A DNA stretch of 64,000 bases from assembly GCF_900101615.1 (NCBI RefSeq), contig NZ_FMZX01000005.1, positions 202,707-266,706 of the forward strand, in the 5' to 3' direction. Within the stretch, counting starts at the first letter, position 1; every line of letters starts with the position of its first letter. Shown here piece by piece: positions 52,723-60,844 of the stretch. The stretch is from Belnapia rosea (GTDB lineage Bacteria; Pseudomonadota; Alphaproteobacteria; Acetobacterales; Acetobacteraceae). A program made the position numbers and the translations under genes. The notes under the pieces were generated by a model. The model was not told where the DNA came from. It ran no database searches and was given only the letters and a program-made list of their open reading frames with translations.

Positions 52723-54393
52723 ATGCCCGATGTCGGCGTCCTCCAGGACCAGCAGCATGCCCCCGTCCCGCCCCGGCGGAAGCGCTGGGTCTCGCCCCTG
52801 CTGCGGCGGATCCTGCTGCTGAACGTGCTGCCGCCGGCACTGCTGGCGGCCGCCATGCTCTATCTCGACCAGTACCAGAACGGGTTGCTCGCCGCCGAGG
52901 TGGAGGCGCTGCGCACCCAGGCCCGCATCTATGCCGGCGCCATCGCCGAGGCCGGCACCCGCATGCAGGACGACCGCGCCGTGCTGGTGCCGGAAGCCGT
53001 CCGCCCCCTGCTGCGCCGCCTGGTGGACCCCTCGCCCAACACCCAGGCCCGGCTGTTCGACAATACCGGCCTCGTCATCGCCGACAGCCGGGTGCGCGAG
53101 GGCTCCGGCGGCGCCGTGGTGACGGAGCCGCTGCCGCCGCCGGAGCCGCGCGGCGCCTTCTCCATCACCATCGCCGGCCTCTATGACCGGCTGCTGCGCC
53201 TGCTGCCGCGCGGCGGCCAGTCGGATGTCGAGGTCGATATCGCCCCCGACGCCCCCTCCTTCGACTGGCAGCCCAATCTCGGCCCCGACCGGCGGGAGGA
53301 GCTGCGCCTCGCTCTCGAGGGCGGCGTCACCCCCTATATCCGCCGCACCGCCGATGGCCGCCTGCTGGTCTCGGTGGCGGAGCCGGCGCGGCGCGGCAAC
53401 CAGTCCGTCGGCATCGTCCTGCTGACGCGGGAGGCACGGGAGGTGGACCAGCGCCTGTTCGAGATCCGCGCCAGCGTGCTCGGCATCTTCGTCATCTCGC
53501 TGATCCTGACGGTGCTGCTCTCGCTCTACCTGGCGCAGACGCTGGCCAACCCGATTATGCAGCTGGCCGGCGCCGCCGCCGCCATGCGCCAGGGCGAGGG
53601 CCGGGGCGGCAGCGTCCCCCCCGCCGTGCTGGCGCGGGAGGACGAGATCGGCATCCTGGCGCGCGACCTGCAATCCGCCGCCCGCGCCCTCTGGGCCCGT
53701 ATCGACACCAATGAGCGTTTCGCCGCCGATGTGGCGCATGAGTTGCGCAACCCGCTCACCAGCGTCCGCAGCGCGATCGAAACGCTCCGCCGCATCGAGA
53801 ACCCGGACCAGCAGCGCCGCCTGCTCGCCATCATCGCCGAGGATGCGGTGCGGATGGACCGGCTCATCGCCGACATCTCCGACAGCTCCCGCGTCGATGC
53901 CGAATTGTCGCGAACCGTCGCGGTTCCTGTCGATATCTCCCCCATCCTCTCGACCCTCGCCGAGTTGCACAACGCGACGCGGAAGGAGGAGGAGCCGGAG
54001 GTGGTTCTGGAAGCCCCGGCCGGCCCGCTTGTGGTGCGCGGCGTCGAGGGGCGGCTGGTGCAGGTGATGCGCAACCTGCTCGGCAACGCGCTCTCCTTCA
54101 GCCCGAAGCATGGCCGCGTCTGGGTCCGTGCCCGGCCGACCGGTGCCATGGTCGAGGTGGTGGTCGAGGACGAAGGGCCCGGCATTCCCGAGGCCAAGCT
54201 CGAGGGCATCTTCGAGCGCTTCTATTCCGAACGCCCGAGCGGCGAGCATTTCGGCAAGCATTCCGGCCTCGGCCTCTCGATCAGCCGGCAGATCGTCGAG
54301 GGCCTGCGCGGCCGGATCGCCGCCGAGAACCGGCGCGACGCGGAGGGCAAGGTCACCGGCGCCCGCTTCATCATCCGCCTGCCCGTCGCGTAA
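52723..54393 (+). CDS. chvG: ChvG-type sensor histidine kinase
   Basis: 556 residues. Membrane helices at about 28-47 and 252-272 flank a periplasmic sensor domain (ARIYAGAIAEAGTRMQDD...). HAMP follows at about 272-325, then the H-box FAADVAHELRNPLTSVRSAIETL with His339, N-box MRNLLGNALSFSP, and G-boxes VEDEGPGIPEAKLEGIFERFYSERP and HSGLGLSISRQIV. ChvG/ExoS kinases sense acid and envelope stress in alphaproteobacteria with the response regulator ChvI. Here no chvI gene is adjacent, so it is an orphan in this window. Confidence 0.88.
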   Translation: MPDVGVLQDQQHAPVPPRRKRWVSPLLRRILLLNVLPPALLAAAMLYLDQYQNGLLAAEVEALRTQARIYAGAIAEAGTRMQDDRAVLVPEAVRPLLRRLVDPSPNTQARLFDNTGLVIADSRVREGSGGAVVTEPLPPPEPRGAFSITIAGLYDRLLRLLPRGGQSDVEVDIAPDAPSFDWQPNLGPDRREELRLALEGGVTPYIRRTADGRLLVSVAEPARRGNQSVGIVLLTREAREVDQRLFEIRASVLGIFVISLILTVLLSLYLAQTLANPIMQLAGAAAAMRQGEGRGGSVPPAVLAREDEIGILARDLQSAARALWARIDTNERFAADVAHELRNPLTSVRSAIETLRRIENPDQQRRLLAIIAEDAVRMDRLIADISDSSRVDAELSRTVAVPVDISPILSTLAELHNATRKEEEPEVVLEAPAGPLVVRGVEGRLVQVMRNLLGNALSFSPKHGRVWVRARPTGAMVEVVVEDEGPGIPEAKLEGIFERFYSERPSGEHFGKHSGLGLSISRQIVEGLRGRIAAENRRDAEGKVTGARFIIRLPVA

Positions 54394-54450
54394 CGCAGGG
54401 CAATATCGGGCGGCGGGACTTCCGGGCCGAAGCGGGCTATCCTCCGGGCC

Positions 54451-55383
54451 ATGGGCCATATCGTCATCACCGAATACATGGAGGAAGCGGCCATCGCGCG
54501 GCTGAGCGCGGCCCATCCGACGCTCTACGACCCCGCGCTCGGCACCGCGCCGGAGCGGCTGCGCCTGGTCCTGGCCGAGGCGCGGGCGCTGATCGTCCGC
54601 AACCGCACCCGGGTGGATGACGCGCTGCTGGCCGCCGCGCCGCGGCTGCGGGTGCTCGGCCGGCTCGGCGTCGGCCTCTACAACATCGACCTCGACGCCT
54701 GCCGCAACCGTGGCCTGGAAGTGATCCCGGCCGCCGGCGCCAATGCGGATTCGGTCGCCGAATACACCATCCTCTCGGTCGGCATGCTGCTGCGCGGCGC
54801 CTTCCAGGAGACCGCCGCCATCGCCGCCGGGGCCTGGCCGCGCGAGCGCCTCAGCACGGGGCGGGAGATGGCGGGCAAGACCCTTGGCATCCTCGGCTTC
54901 GGCGATATCGGCCGCCGCGTCGCCCGGCTGGCGCGGGCCTTCGGCATGCGCGTCGTCGCACATGACCCGATCCTGCCGATCGATCATTCCGGCTGGGCCG
55001 AGACCGGCACCGAATCCGTTACCCTGGAAGCCCTGGTGGCGGCGGCGGATGCCATCACCCTGCATGTCCCGATCGAGGAGGCGACGCGCGGCCTGGTCTC
55101 GGCGGGCCTGCTCGCCGCCATGAAGCCGGGCGCGGTGCTGGTCAACGCCTCCCGCGGCGGGGTGGTGGACGAGGCGGCGCTGGCCGCCGCCCTCCGCTCC
55201 GGCCGGCTCGGCGGCGCCGTGCTCGACGTCTTCGAGGAGGAGCCGCTGCCGCCCGGCAACCCGCTGGCCGGCGCGCCGAACCTCATCCTCACCCCGCATA
55301 TCGCCGGCGCGACGCGGGAGAGCAACCTCCGGGTCTCCTCCCTCATCGCCGCCCGGGTGCTGGTCGCCCTGGCGATGGACTAG
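54451..55383 (+). CDS. D-2-hydroxyacid dehydrogenase, (S)-sulfolactate dehydrogenase-like
   Basis: 310 residues. N-terminal catalytic domain: VITEYMEEAAIARLSAAHPTLYDPALG, ALIVRNRTRVDDALLAAAP, LGRLGVGLYNIDLDACRNRGLEVIPAAGANADSVAEYTI. NAD domain: GKTLGILGFGDIGRRVARLARAFGM. Catalytic Arg/Glu/His segments: NASRGGVVDEAAL, DVFEEEPLP, TPHIAGATRES. The ITEYM...YDPAL and RNRTRV segments recall SlcC, which makes sulfopyruvate from (S)-sulfolactate. The next gene is the remnant of an Ldh_2-type enzyme, the partner type in sulfolactate racemisation. Other hydroxy acids remain possible. Confidence 0.82.
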   Translation: MGHIVITEYMEEAAIARLSAAHPTLYDPALGTAPERLRLVLAEARALIVRNRTRVDDALLAAAPRLRVLGRLGVGLYNIDLDACRNRGLEVIPAAGANADSVAEYTILSVGMLLRGAFQETAAIAAGAWPRERLSTGREMAGKTLGILGFGDIGRRVARLARAFGMRVVAHDPILPIDHSGWAETGTESVTLEALVAAADAITLHVPIEEATRGLVSAGLLAAMKPGAVLVNASRGGVVDEAALAAALRSGRLGGAVLDVFEEEPLPPGNPLAGAPNLILTPHIAGATRESNLRVSSLIAARVLVALAMD

Positions 55384-55386
55384 CCC

Positions 55387-55625
55387 ATGCCCCGTCTCAC
55401 CCTCGCCGAGGCGGGCAACCGGCCCCGCCTCGGCCCGCTGCTGCTGGCGGCCGGCCCCGGTGCCATGGCCGACGCGGCCACCTATTTGCCACGGGTGGAT
55501 ACCCTGTCGCTGCCATGCCGGCCGAGGACGGCACCCGCCGGGCCGGCCTGGCCACCACCGCTGAAGCAGAGGGGATCGAGATGCCGGAAGCCCTGTTCAA
55601 GGCGATGACCACGCTTGCTGCCTGA
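55387..55625 (+). pseudogene. Ldh_2-family (malate/L-lactate/sulfolactate) dehydrogenase remnant
   Basis: The start MPRLTLAEAGN...LLLAAGPGAMADAA matches the N-terminus of the malate/L-lactate dehydrogenase-like (Ldh_2/ComC) family. Near 55480-55515 it breaks off, and the C-terminus RAGLATTAEAEGIEMPEALFKAMTTLAA follows in another frame to the TGA at 55623-55625. About 270 residues including the NAD-binding body are missing. It begins 3 bases after the hydroxyacid dehydrogenase stop, so the pair was once coupled. The remainder cannot be active. Confidence 0.75.
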
Positions 55626-55644
55626 TCCCCCGCTCCAGCCTCCC

Positions 55645-56472
55645 ATGCCGCGCCCGCCCGAGCCGCACCGCATCTGCGGCGCCGCCCCGGTGCGCGCCCT
55701 CTTCATCCGCCGGCCGGAGGCGGTGCTGCGCCTCTTCTACACCGAGGCGATGCGGCGCCTCGCGGGCCCACTCTGCGCCCATCTCGCCCGCAGCCGGCGG
55801 CCCTACCGGGAGGTCCTGCCGGAGGAGCTGGCCCGCATCGCCGGCACGCCGCATCATGGCGGCATCTGCGCCATCGCCCAGGTGCGCTATGCCGAGCGCC
55901 TGCCCGGCCCCGCCCTGCCGGCGGACATGCCGGAAGCGCCGCTGCTTCCGGTGCTGGATGGCATCGGCAACCCGCACAATCTCGGCGCCATCGCCCGCTC
56001 CGCCGCCTTCTTCGGTTGCCGCGCCCTGCTCCTCTCCGAGGACCAGCGCCAGGCCGATCTCTCCGACGCCGCCTTCCGCACCGCGGAAGGGGGGCTCGAG
56101 CTGCTGCGGGTGATGCGGGCCCAGGCGTTGCCGGCCCTGCTGGGCGCCATGCAGGACCGCTACCTGGTGGTCGCCGCCGTCGCCGCCGGCGGCCTCGCCC
56201 CGGCTGCCCTGCCGCGCGACCGGCCGATCGCGCTGGTGCTCGGCAATGAGGAACAGGGCCCCACCCAGCCGGTGCTCGAGGCCTGCACCGCGCGGGTCAC
56301 GCTCACCGGTGGCGGCCTGGTCGAGAGCCTGAACGTCTCCGCCGCCGCGGCGGTGCTGTTCCACGCGCTGGGCGGCGCCCCGGTCCCCAGAGCAGCGCCG
56401 GCCCCGGCACCCACGACGCCCCGCGCCCGGCCGGCCACCACGCCCGGCCGGCTTCGCCTGCCCCGCCGCTGA
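55645..56472 (+). CDS. TrmH/SpoU-family RNA 2'-O-methyltransferase
   Basis: About 275 residues from ATG 55645. An N-terminal substrate-binding domain (RICGAAPVRALFIRRPEAVLRLFYTEAMRR) precedes the SPOUT knot with the three motifs: VLDGIGNPHNLGAIARSAAFFG, ALVLGNEEQGPTQPVLEA and ESLNVSAAAAVLFHAL. It methylates a ribose in rRNA or tRNA, as RlmB and TrmH do. The last ~40 residues are Pro/Ala/Arg-rich and probably disordered. It ends 2 bases before the MlaE-type gene, although its function is separate. Confidence 0.9.
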   Translation: MPRPPEPHRICGAAPVRALFIRRPEAVLRLFYTEAMRRLAGPLCAHLARSRRPYREVLPEELARIAGTPHHGGICAIAQVRYAERLPGPALPADMPEAPLLPVLDGIGNPHNLGAIARSAAFFGCRALLLSEDQRQADLSDAAFRTAEGGLELLRVMRAQALPALLGAMQDRYLVVAAVAAGGLAPAALPRDRPIALVLGNEEQGPTQPVLEACTARVTLTGGGLVESLNVSAAAAVLFHALGGAPVPRAAPAPAPTTPRARPATTPGRLRLPRR

Positions 56473-56474
56473 GC

Positions 56475-57575
56475 ATGGAGGCCAGCCTCGTCACCGCCGT
56501 GGAGGGCCCGGCCACCCGCCTCGCCTTCACCGGCGGGCTGGATGCCGCCGCCACCGCTCGGCTCTGGCCGGAGGCGACGCGGCAGGCGCAGGACGCAGGG
56601 GTGCTGACCCTCGACCTCACCGGCCTCACCGGGCTCGACACCGCGGGCGCCGTGCTGCTGCTGCGGCTGGAACGGCTGGCGCGCGAGACCCGCTGGCACG
56701 GCCCCCCACCCGGCCCGCTCCAGGCCGTGCTGGACCGCACCCGCCAGGCACTGGCCGCCCCACCGGCCGCGGCGGCGCCCAGCCTGCCCGCCCTCGCGCA
56801 ACTCGGCCAGGCCACGGTCCGCCGCGGCCAGGACCTGCTCAGCCAGATCGGCTTCCTCGGCGAGGCGGTCGTCGCCGGCCTCGGCACGATCCGGCGGCCC
56901 TGGCGCCTCCGCCTGGCCGAGGTGCTGCGGCACCTGGACGAGGCGGGGTTGCGCGCCTTCGGCCTCACCCTGCTGCTCGGCGTGCTGATCGGCGTGATCC
57001 TGGCCTTCCAGTCCTCCATCCCGATGCGGCGCTTCGGGGCGCAGAGCTTCATCCCGAACCTCGTCGGCATCTCCCTGCTGCGGGAACTCGGGCCGCTGAT
57101 GGCCGCCGTCATCCTCGCCGGCCGTACCGGCTCCGCCTTCGCCGCCGAGCTCGGCACCATGACGGTGAACGAGGAGATCGACGCGCTGCGCATCATGGGC
57201 ATCGACCCGGTCGCCTGGCTGGTGCTGCCGCGGCTGCTGGCGGCCATCCTCGTCATGCCCATCCTGGCGCTGCTGATGGACCTCGCCGGCCTCATCGGCA
57301 TGGGGCTGGTGATGGGCTCGCTCGGCTTTCCGCCGGTCGGCGTCGTCAACCAGCTCCGCTCCGCCATCGGCCTGAAGGACCTGATGGGCGGGCTGTTCAA
57401 GGCGGCGGTCTTCGGCCTCTCGATCGGGCTGGTCGGCTGCCGCGCCGGGCTCTCGGCCGGGCGCGGGCCGCGCGCGGTCGGCGACGCGGCCACCGCCGCG
57501 GTGGTCGGCGGCATCGTCTCGATCGTGGTGCTGGACGGCATCTTCTCCATCCTCTTCTTCCGGCTGGGCTGGTGA
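56475..57575 (+). CDS. mlaE: MlaE-type lipid ABC transporter permease with N-terminal STAS domain
   Basis: 366 residues. The first ~100 form a STAS-like domain (GGLDAAATARLWPEATRQAQDAGVLTLDLTGLTGLDTAGAVLLLRL), the MlaB role fused in. The MlaE permease follows with about five or six helices: LLGVLIGVILAFQSSIPMRRFGAQSFIPNLVGISLLRELGPLMAAVILAGRTGSAFAAELGTMTVNEEIDALRIMGIDP. That long conserved stretch is the coupling-helix region. It moves phospholipids between inner and outer membranes with MlaF, MlaD and a lipoprotein. The stop overlaps the mlaF start (TGATG). Confidence 0.93.
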   Translation: MEASLVTAVEGPATRLAFTGGLDAAATARLWPEATRQAQDAGVLTLDLTGLTGLDTAGAVLLLRLERLARETRWHGPPPGPLQAVLDRTRQALAAPPAAAAPSLPALAQLGQATVRRGQDLLSQIGFLGEAVVAGLGTIRRPWRLRLAEVLRHLDEAGLRAFGLTLLLGVLIGVILAFQSSIPMRRFGAQSFIPNLVGISLLRELGPLMAAVILAGRTGSAFAAELGTMTVNEEIDALRIMGIDPVAWLVLPRLLAAILVMPILALLMDLAGLIGMGLVMGSLGFPPVGVVNQLRSAIGLKDLMGGLFKAAVFGLSIGLVGCRAGLSAGRGPRAVGDAATAAVVGGIVSIVVLDGIFSILFFRLGW

Positions 57576-58330
57576 TGGCGGAGGAGGCCGTCATCCGCGT
57601 GGAGAACCTCGCCGCCCGCTTCGACGGGCGGACGATCTTCGAGCATGTCTCCTTCGAGGTCCGCCGGGGCGAGGTCTTCGTCATCCTCGGCGGCTCCGGC
57701 TCCGGCAAGTCGACGCTGCTGAAGCACGTCATCGGCCTCTACCCGCCGGCTGAGGGCAGCATCCATATCCTCGGCGAGCCGATGGGGGGGCTGGACGGCG
57801 CCGCCCGCACCGCCCTGCTGCGGCGCATCGGCGTCATGTGGCAGTCCGGCGCGCTCTTCGGCTCGCTCACCCTCGCCGAGAATGTGGAAGTGCCGCTCGA
57901 GGAGCATACGGACCTGCCGGCCGAGGCGCGCAGCCTGGTCGCCCAGGCAAAGCTTGGCCTGGTCGGCCTCGCCGATGCCGCCGGCCGCCTGCCGGCCGAG
58001 ATCTCCGGCGGCATGGCCAAGCGCGCCGGCATCGCCCGCGCCATGGCGCTCGACCCGCCCATCCTCTTCCTCGATGAGCCCTCGGCCGGGCTCGACCCCA
58101 TCACCTCGGCGGGGCTCGATGCCTTGATCAGGCAGCTGGCACGCGACCTCGGCACCACCTTCGTCGTGGTGACGCATGAGCTGCAATCGATCCTCGCCAT
58201 CGGCGACCGCTGCATCATGCTCGACAAGCAGGCCCGCGGCCTGATCGCCGAGGGCGACCCGCGCCGCCTCAGGGAGGAGAGCGAAAACCCGGTTGTCCGC
58301 GCCTTCTTCCGCCGCGAGGTGCTGGCATGA
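57575..58330 (+). CDS. mlaF: MlaF-type lipid ABC transporter ATPase
   Basis: 251 residues from ATG 57575; an in-frame GTG one codon earlier exists. Walker A GGSGSGKSTLLKH, signature ISGGMAKRAGIARAMALDPPILFLDEPSAGLDP with Walker B, and H-loop VVVTHEL are complete. It powers the MlaE permease. It lies between mlaE (overlap) and mlaD (24-base gap). Confidence 0.94.
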   Translation: MAEEAVIRVENLAARFDGRTIFEHVSFEVRRGEVFVILGGSGSGKSTLLKHVIGLYPPAEGSIHILGEPMGGLDGAARTALLRRIGVMWQSGALFGSLTLAENVEVPLEEHTDLPAEARSLVAQAKLGLVGLADAAGRLPAEISGGMAKRAGIARAMALDPPILFLDEPSAGLDPITSAGLDALIRQLARDLGTTFVVVTHELQSILAIGDRCIMLDKQARGLIAEGDPRRLREESENPVVRAFFRREVLA

Positions 58331-58354
58331 CGGCGCGACGGGGGGGCTAGGGCG

Positions 58355-59374
58355 ATGCCGCAATCCCGGGGCCTCTATCTCCGCGTCGGCGCGCTGGTCC
58401 TGGCCGGGCTGGCGCTGACCGTCGGCTTCGTCCTGTTCTTCACCGCCAACCGCTTCGGCCGCACCAGCACGATCTACGAGACCTATATCCGGGAATCCGT
58501 GCAGGGCCTCGATGTCGGCTCGCCGGTGCGCTACCGCGGCGTCGCCATCGGCCGGGTCACCGAGGTCGGCCTCGTCACCGCCGAGTACCACGTGCCGGAC
58601 CGCAGCACCTTCGGCGCCGTCTTCCAGCTCGTCTATGTCCGCTTCGCCGTCGATGTGGCGAAAGCGGGCGAGGTGCCCGCGGTCGACGAGGCGGTGCGCC
58701 TCGGCCTCCGCGTGCGCATCGCGGCACAGGGCATCACCGGGGTGAACTACCTGGAGATGGACTTCCTGGACCCGGCCCGCTTCCCGCCGCGCGAAGTCCC
58801 GTGGGAGCCGCGCTTCCCCTATGTGCCGGCCGTGCCCTCGACCGTCGCCCAGGTGCAGACCGCGGCGGAGCAGCTGCTGCAGAAGCTGCAGAGCGTCGAT
58901 CTCGCCGGGCTGCTCGACAACACGGTCGGCCTCATTGCCGAGCTGCGCGGCCAGTTGCGGGATGGCGATGCGGCCGTGGCGCTGCGCGAGGCGGCCACGC
59001 TGCTGCGCAGCCTCCGCGGCCAGGCCGAGGGCGCCGACCTGCCGGCGTTGGCCGCCGAGCTGCGCGGCACCGCGGCCGATGCGCGCGCCCTCATCAACGG
59101 GCGGGACGCGCAACAGACCCTGGCCAATGCCGCTGCCGCCATGGCGGAGCTGCGCAGCGTCGTGGGCCGCCTCCCTGCCACGCTCGGCACGCTGGATGGC
59201 AGCCTGCGCAACGTGCGCGGCGCCACCACCGACCTCCAGGCGGAGCTCGGCCCCATCCTGCGAGACCTGCGCGTCGCCATTGCCAATCTCCGCGACACCA
59301 CCGAACAGCTTCGCCGCTACCCCTCCCAGGCCATCCTCGGCGCGCCACCACCGGCGCCGGAGTCCCGCCGATGA
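58355..59374 (+). CDS. mlaD: MlaD-type MCE domain protein
   Basis: 339 residues. One N-terminal membrane helix (VGALVLAGLALTVGFVLFFTA), one MCE domain (YETYIRESVQGLDVGSPVRYRGVAIGRVTEVGLV, LGLRVRIAAQGITGVNYLEMDFLDP), then a long helical tail rich in Leu, Ala and Gln (about residues 165-330) that should form the periplasmic tube or coiled coil. MCE proteins ferry lipids across the periplasm. The stop overlaps the lipoprotein gene start (ATGA). Confidence 0.93.
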   Translation: MPQSRGLYLRVGALVLAGLALTVGFVLFFTANRFGRTSTIYETYIRESVQGLDVGSPVRYRGVAIGRVTEVGLVTAEYHVPDRSTFGAVFQLVYVRFAVDVAKAGEVPAVDEAVRLGLRVRIAAQGITGVNYLEMDFLDPARFPPREVPWEPRFPYVPAVPSTVAQVQTAAEQLLQKLQSVDLAGLLDNTVGLIAELRGQLRDGDAAVALREAATLLRSLRGQAEGADLPALAAELRGTAADARALINGRDAQQTLANAAAAMAELRSVVGRLPATLGTLDGSLRNVRGATTDLQAELGPILRDLRVAIANLRDTTEQLRRYPSQAILGAPPPAPESRR

Positions 59375-60000
59375 CCGCCCGCCGCCCCCTCCTCCTCCTG
59401 CCGCTCCTGACCGGCTGCAGCGTGTTGCCGAACCGCCCCTATCAGGAGACCCAGCGCTTCGCCCTCGCGCCCGAGCGGCCACGGCGCGCGACGCCTGCCG
59501 CCCGCGCCCCGGTGCTGCTGGTCCGCAGCCTGCGTGCGGGGCCGGGGCTGGAGGGGCGTGGTCTCCGCAGCCTCGGCGCCGATGGCGAGGTCAGCAGCGC
59601 CTACTGGCAGGAATGGATCGCCCCGCCGGCCGACTTGGTGGAGGAGGCGCTGCGGCGCTGGCTGCTGGCCAGTGGGCGGTTCAGCGCCATCACCCTCCCG
59701 GGCTCCCGCCTTCGGCCCGATCTGGTGCTGGAGGGCGAATTGCTCCGCCTGCAGGCGGAGCCGGCTGCCGGACGCGCCCGCGCTGCCCTGTCGGTGCTGC
59801 TGCTGGCCGAGCCACAGACCGGGTCGGGCGAGGCGCGCATCCTCGGCCAATTCCTGGCCGAGGGCAGTGCGCCGCTACCCGCCGGGCTCGATGTCCGGGC
59901 TCCGGGGCCGGAGGCCGCGGCGGCGCTTTCGGCCGCGCTCGCGGCGGCGCTGGGCGAGTTGGAGCGGAGGCTGGCGGCGCTGGTGCCGGCCCGGCGCTAG
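59371..60000 (+). CDS. PqiC/ABC-transport auxiliary lipoprotein
   Basis: 209 residues. The N-terminal lipobox LLTGC gives lipidation at about Cys16 (MTARRPLLLLPLLTGC). The body (RFALAPERPRRATPAARAPVLLVRSLRAGPGLEGRGLRS, AYWQEWIAPPADLVEEALRRWLLASGRFSAITLPG, DLVLEGELLRLQAE) is the ABC-type auxiliary component fold found with MCE operons. It anchors the MCE tube to the outer membrane. The operon lacks an MlaC-like gene, as in PqiABC-style systems. Confidence 0.9.
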   Translation: MTARRPLLLLPLLTGCSVLPNRPYQETQRFALAPERPRRATPAARAPVLLVRSLRAGPGLEGRGLRSLGADGEVSSAYWQEWIAPPADLVEEALRRWLLASGRFSAITLPGSRLRPDLVLEGELLRLQAEPAAGRARAALSVLLLAEPQTGSGEARILGQFLAEGSAPLPAGLDVRAPGPEAAAALSAALAAALGELERRLAALVPARR

Positions 60001-60002
60001 CA

Positions 60003-60583
60003 TTACAACTGCGATTTCGTAGGTGACCTGCTCCTTTGGCTACGGCCGGGAGCGAGCGCGATGGCGGGTACATCCTTCGAGGCGACGCCGGAGTTGTGGG
60101 CCTCATCGCTGCGGATGGCCAAGGCGTGGATGCGGCCGCTGTTCCTGCAGAGCCGATAGCGCGCCCAGCGGGGCTGTTCCTTGATGCCCTGCTTGGTCCC
60201 GAGCGGCGCAAGACGGGCTGGATGCGCAGCGGCCATCGCAGGCCCGCGATGGCCGCTGTCGCCGAGGAGGTCACCTTCGATGCCGAGCGCGACCAGCCGT
60301 GGCAGCATCGGCAGAACGCCCGTGCGGTCGTCCGTGTTGGCCGGTTGCAGTTCGAGATCGAGCAGCGAGCCATGCTTGTCGCAGACCGCGAACAGCTTCA
60401 CCCCTTAACGAGTTTGCCGCCATCGATGCGGCGTAACCAGGCGGTTGGGGCTGACCGCAGGGAACGGCTGTCGGCCACCACCGCCAAGGGCAGCACCTCG
60501 TCGCCGCGGGCCAGCCGCCAATCGAGCGCGAGACGTCGGCCCGACAGGGTGAGGCTCAGCCGGCGCACTGCTCTACGTGTCAA
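60003..60583 (-). pseudogene. IS5-family transposase remnant
   Basis: On the minus strand VVADSRSLRSAPTAWLRRIDGGKLVKG (near 60400-60490) runs, after a frame change at about 60400, into KLFAVCDKHGSLLDLELQPANTDDRTGVLPMLPRL and GDSGHRG. This is the DDE core of IS5-like transposases: DSRS carries the first Asp, the K-G-VKLFAVCDKHG stretch is the conserved strand, and GDSGHRG the second Asp. The N-terminus and the final Glu region are missing or scrambled. About 260 bases of lower-GC sequence without a gene follow before the TRAP genes. It is a decayed IS copy at the border of two gene blocks. Confidence 0.75.
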
Positions 60584-60844
60584 AACCGACTTGAAGGATC
60601 AATCTTATTTCGAATTCAGACTATTAGCCTTCGGCAGACTCGAGATGCATCAAATTGGTCTTGCCCGTGACGGTTGCGCATGCGTCGTGGCCAGCTTAGT
60701 CTCATCATCAATCAACATAAGTCACAGGGATCCTTTGTCCCGGTGGCCAAGATGCGCAAGCGCGATTAGCCGCAGGGATATTGCTTGTTCCCTGCATACG
60801 CTTTGAGTTGTTTGACGCAGAGCAAAAGTCTCGGGGGGAAAGCA

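Noticed and set aside
51439..55299. Very long antisense open frame (about 1286 codons)
   Set aside because: It lies opposite well-supported genes (NMO-like, ChvG, dehydrogenase), its translation has no family pattern, and long antisense frames are common in GC-rich DNA.
56303..59482. Long antisense open frame over the Mla operon
   Set aside because: The plus strand holds complete Mla genes with catalytic motifs; the antisense product is low-complexity Arg/Gly/Ala sequence.
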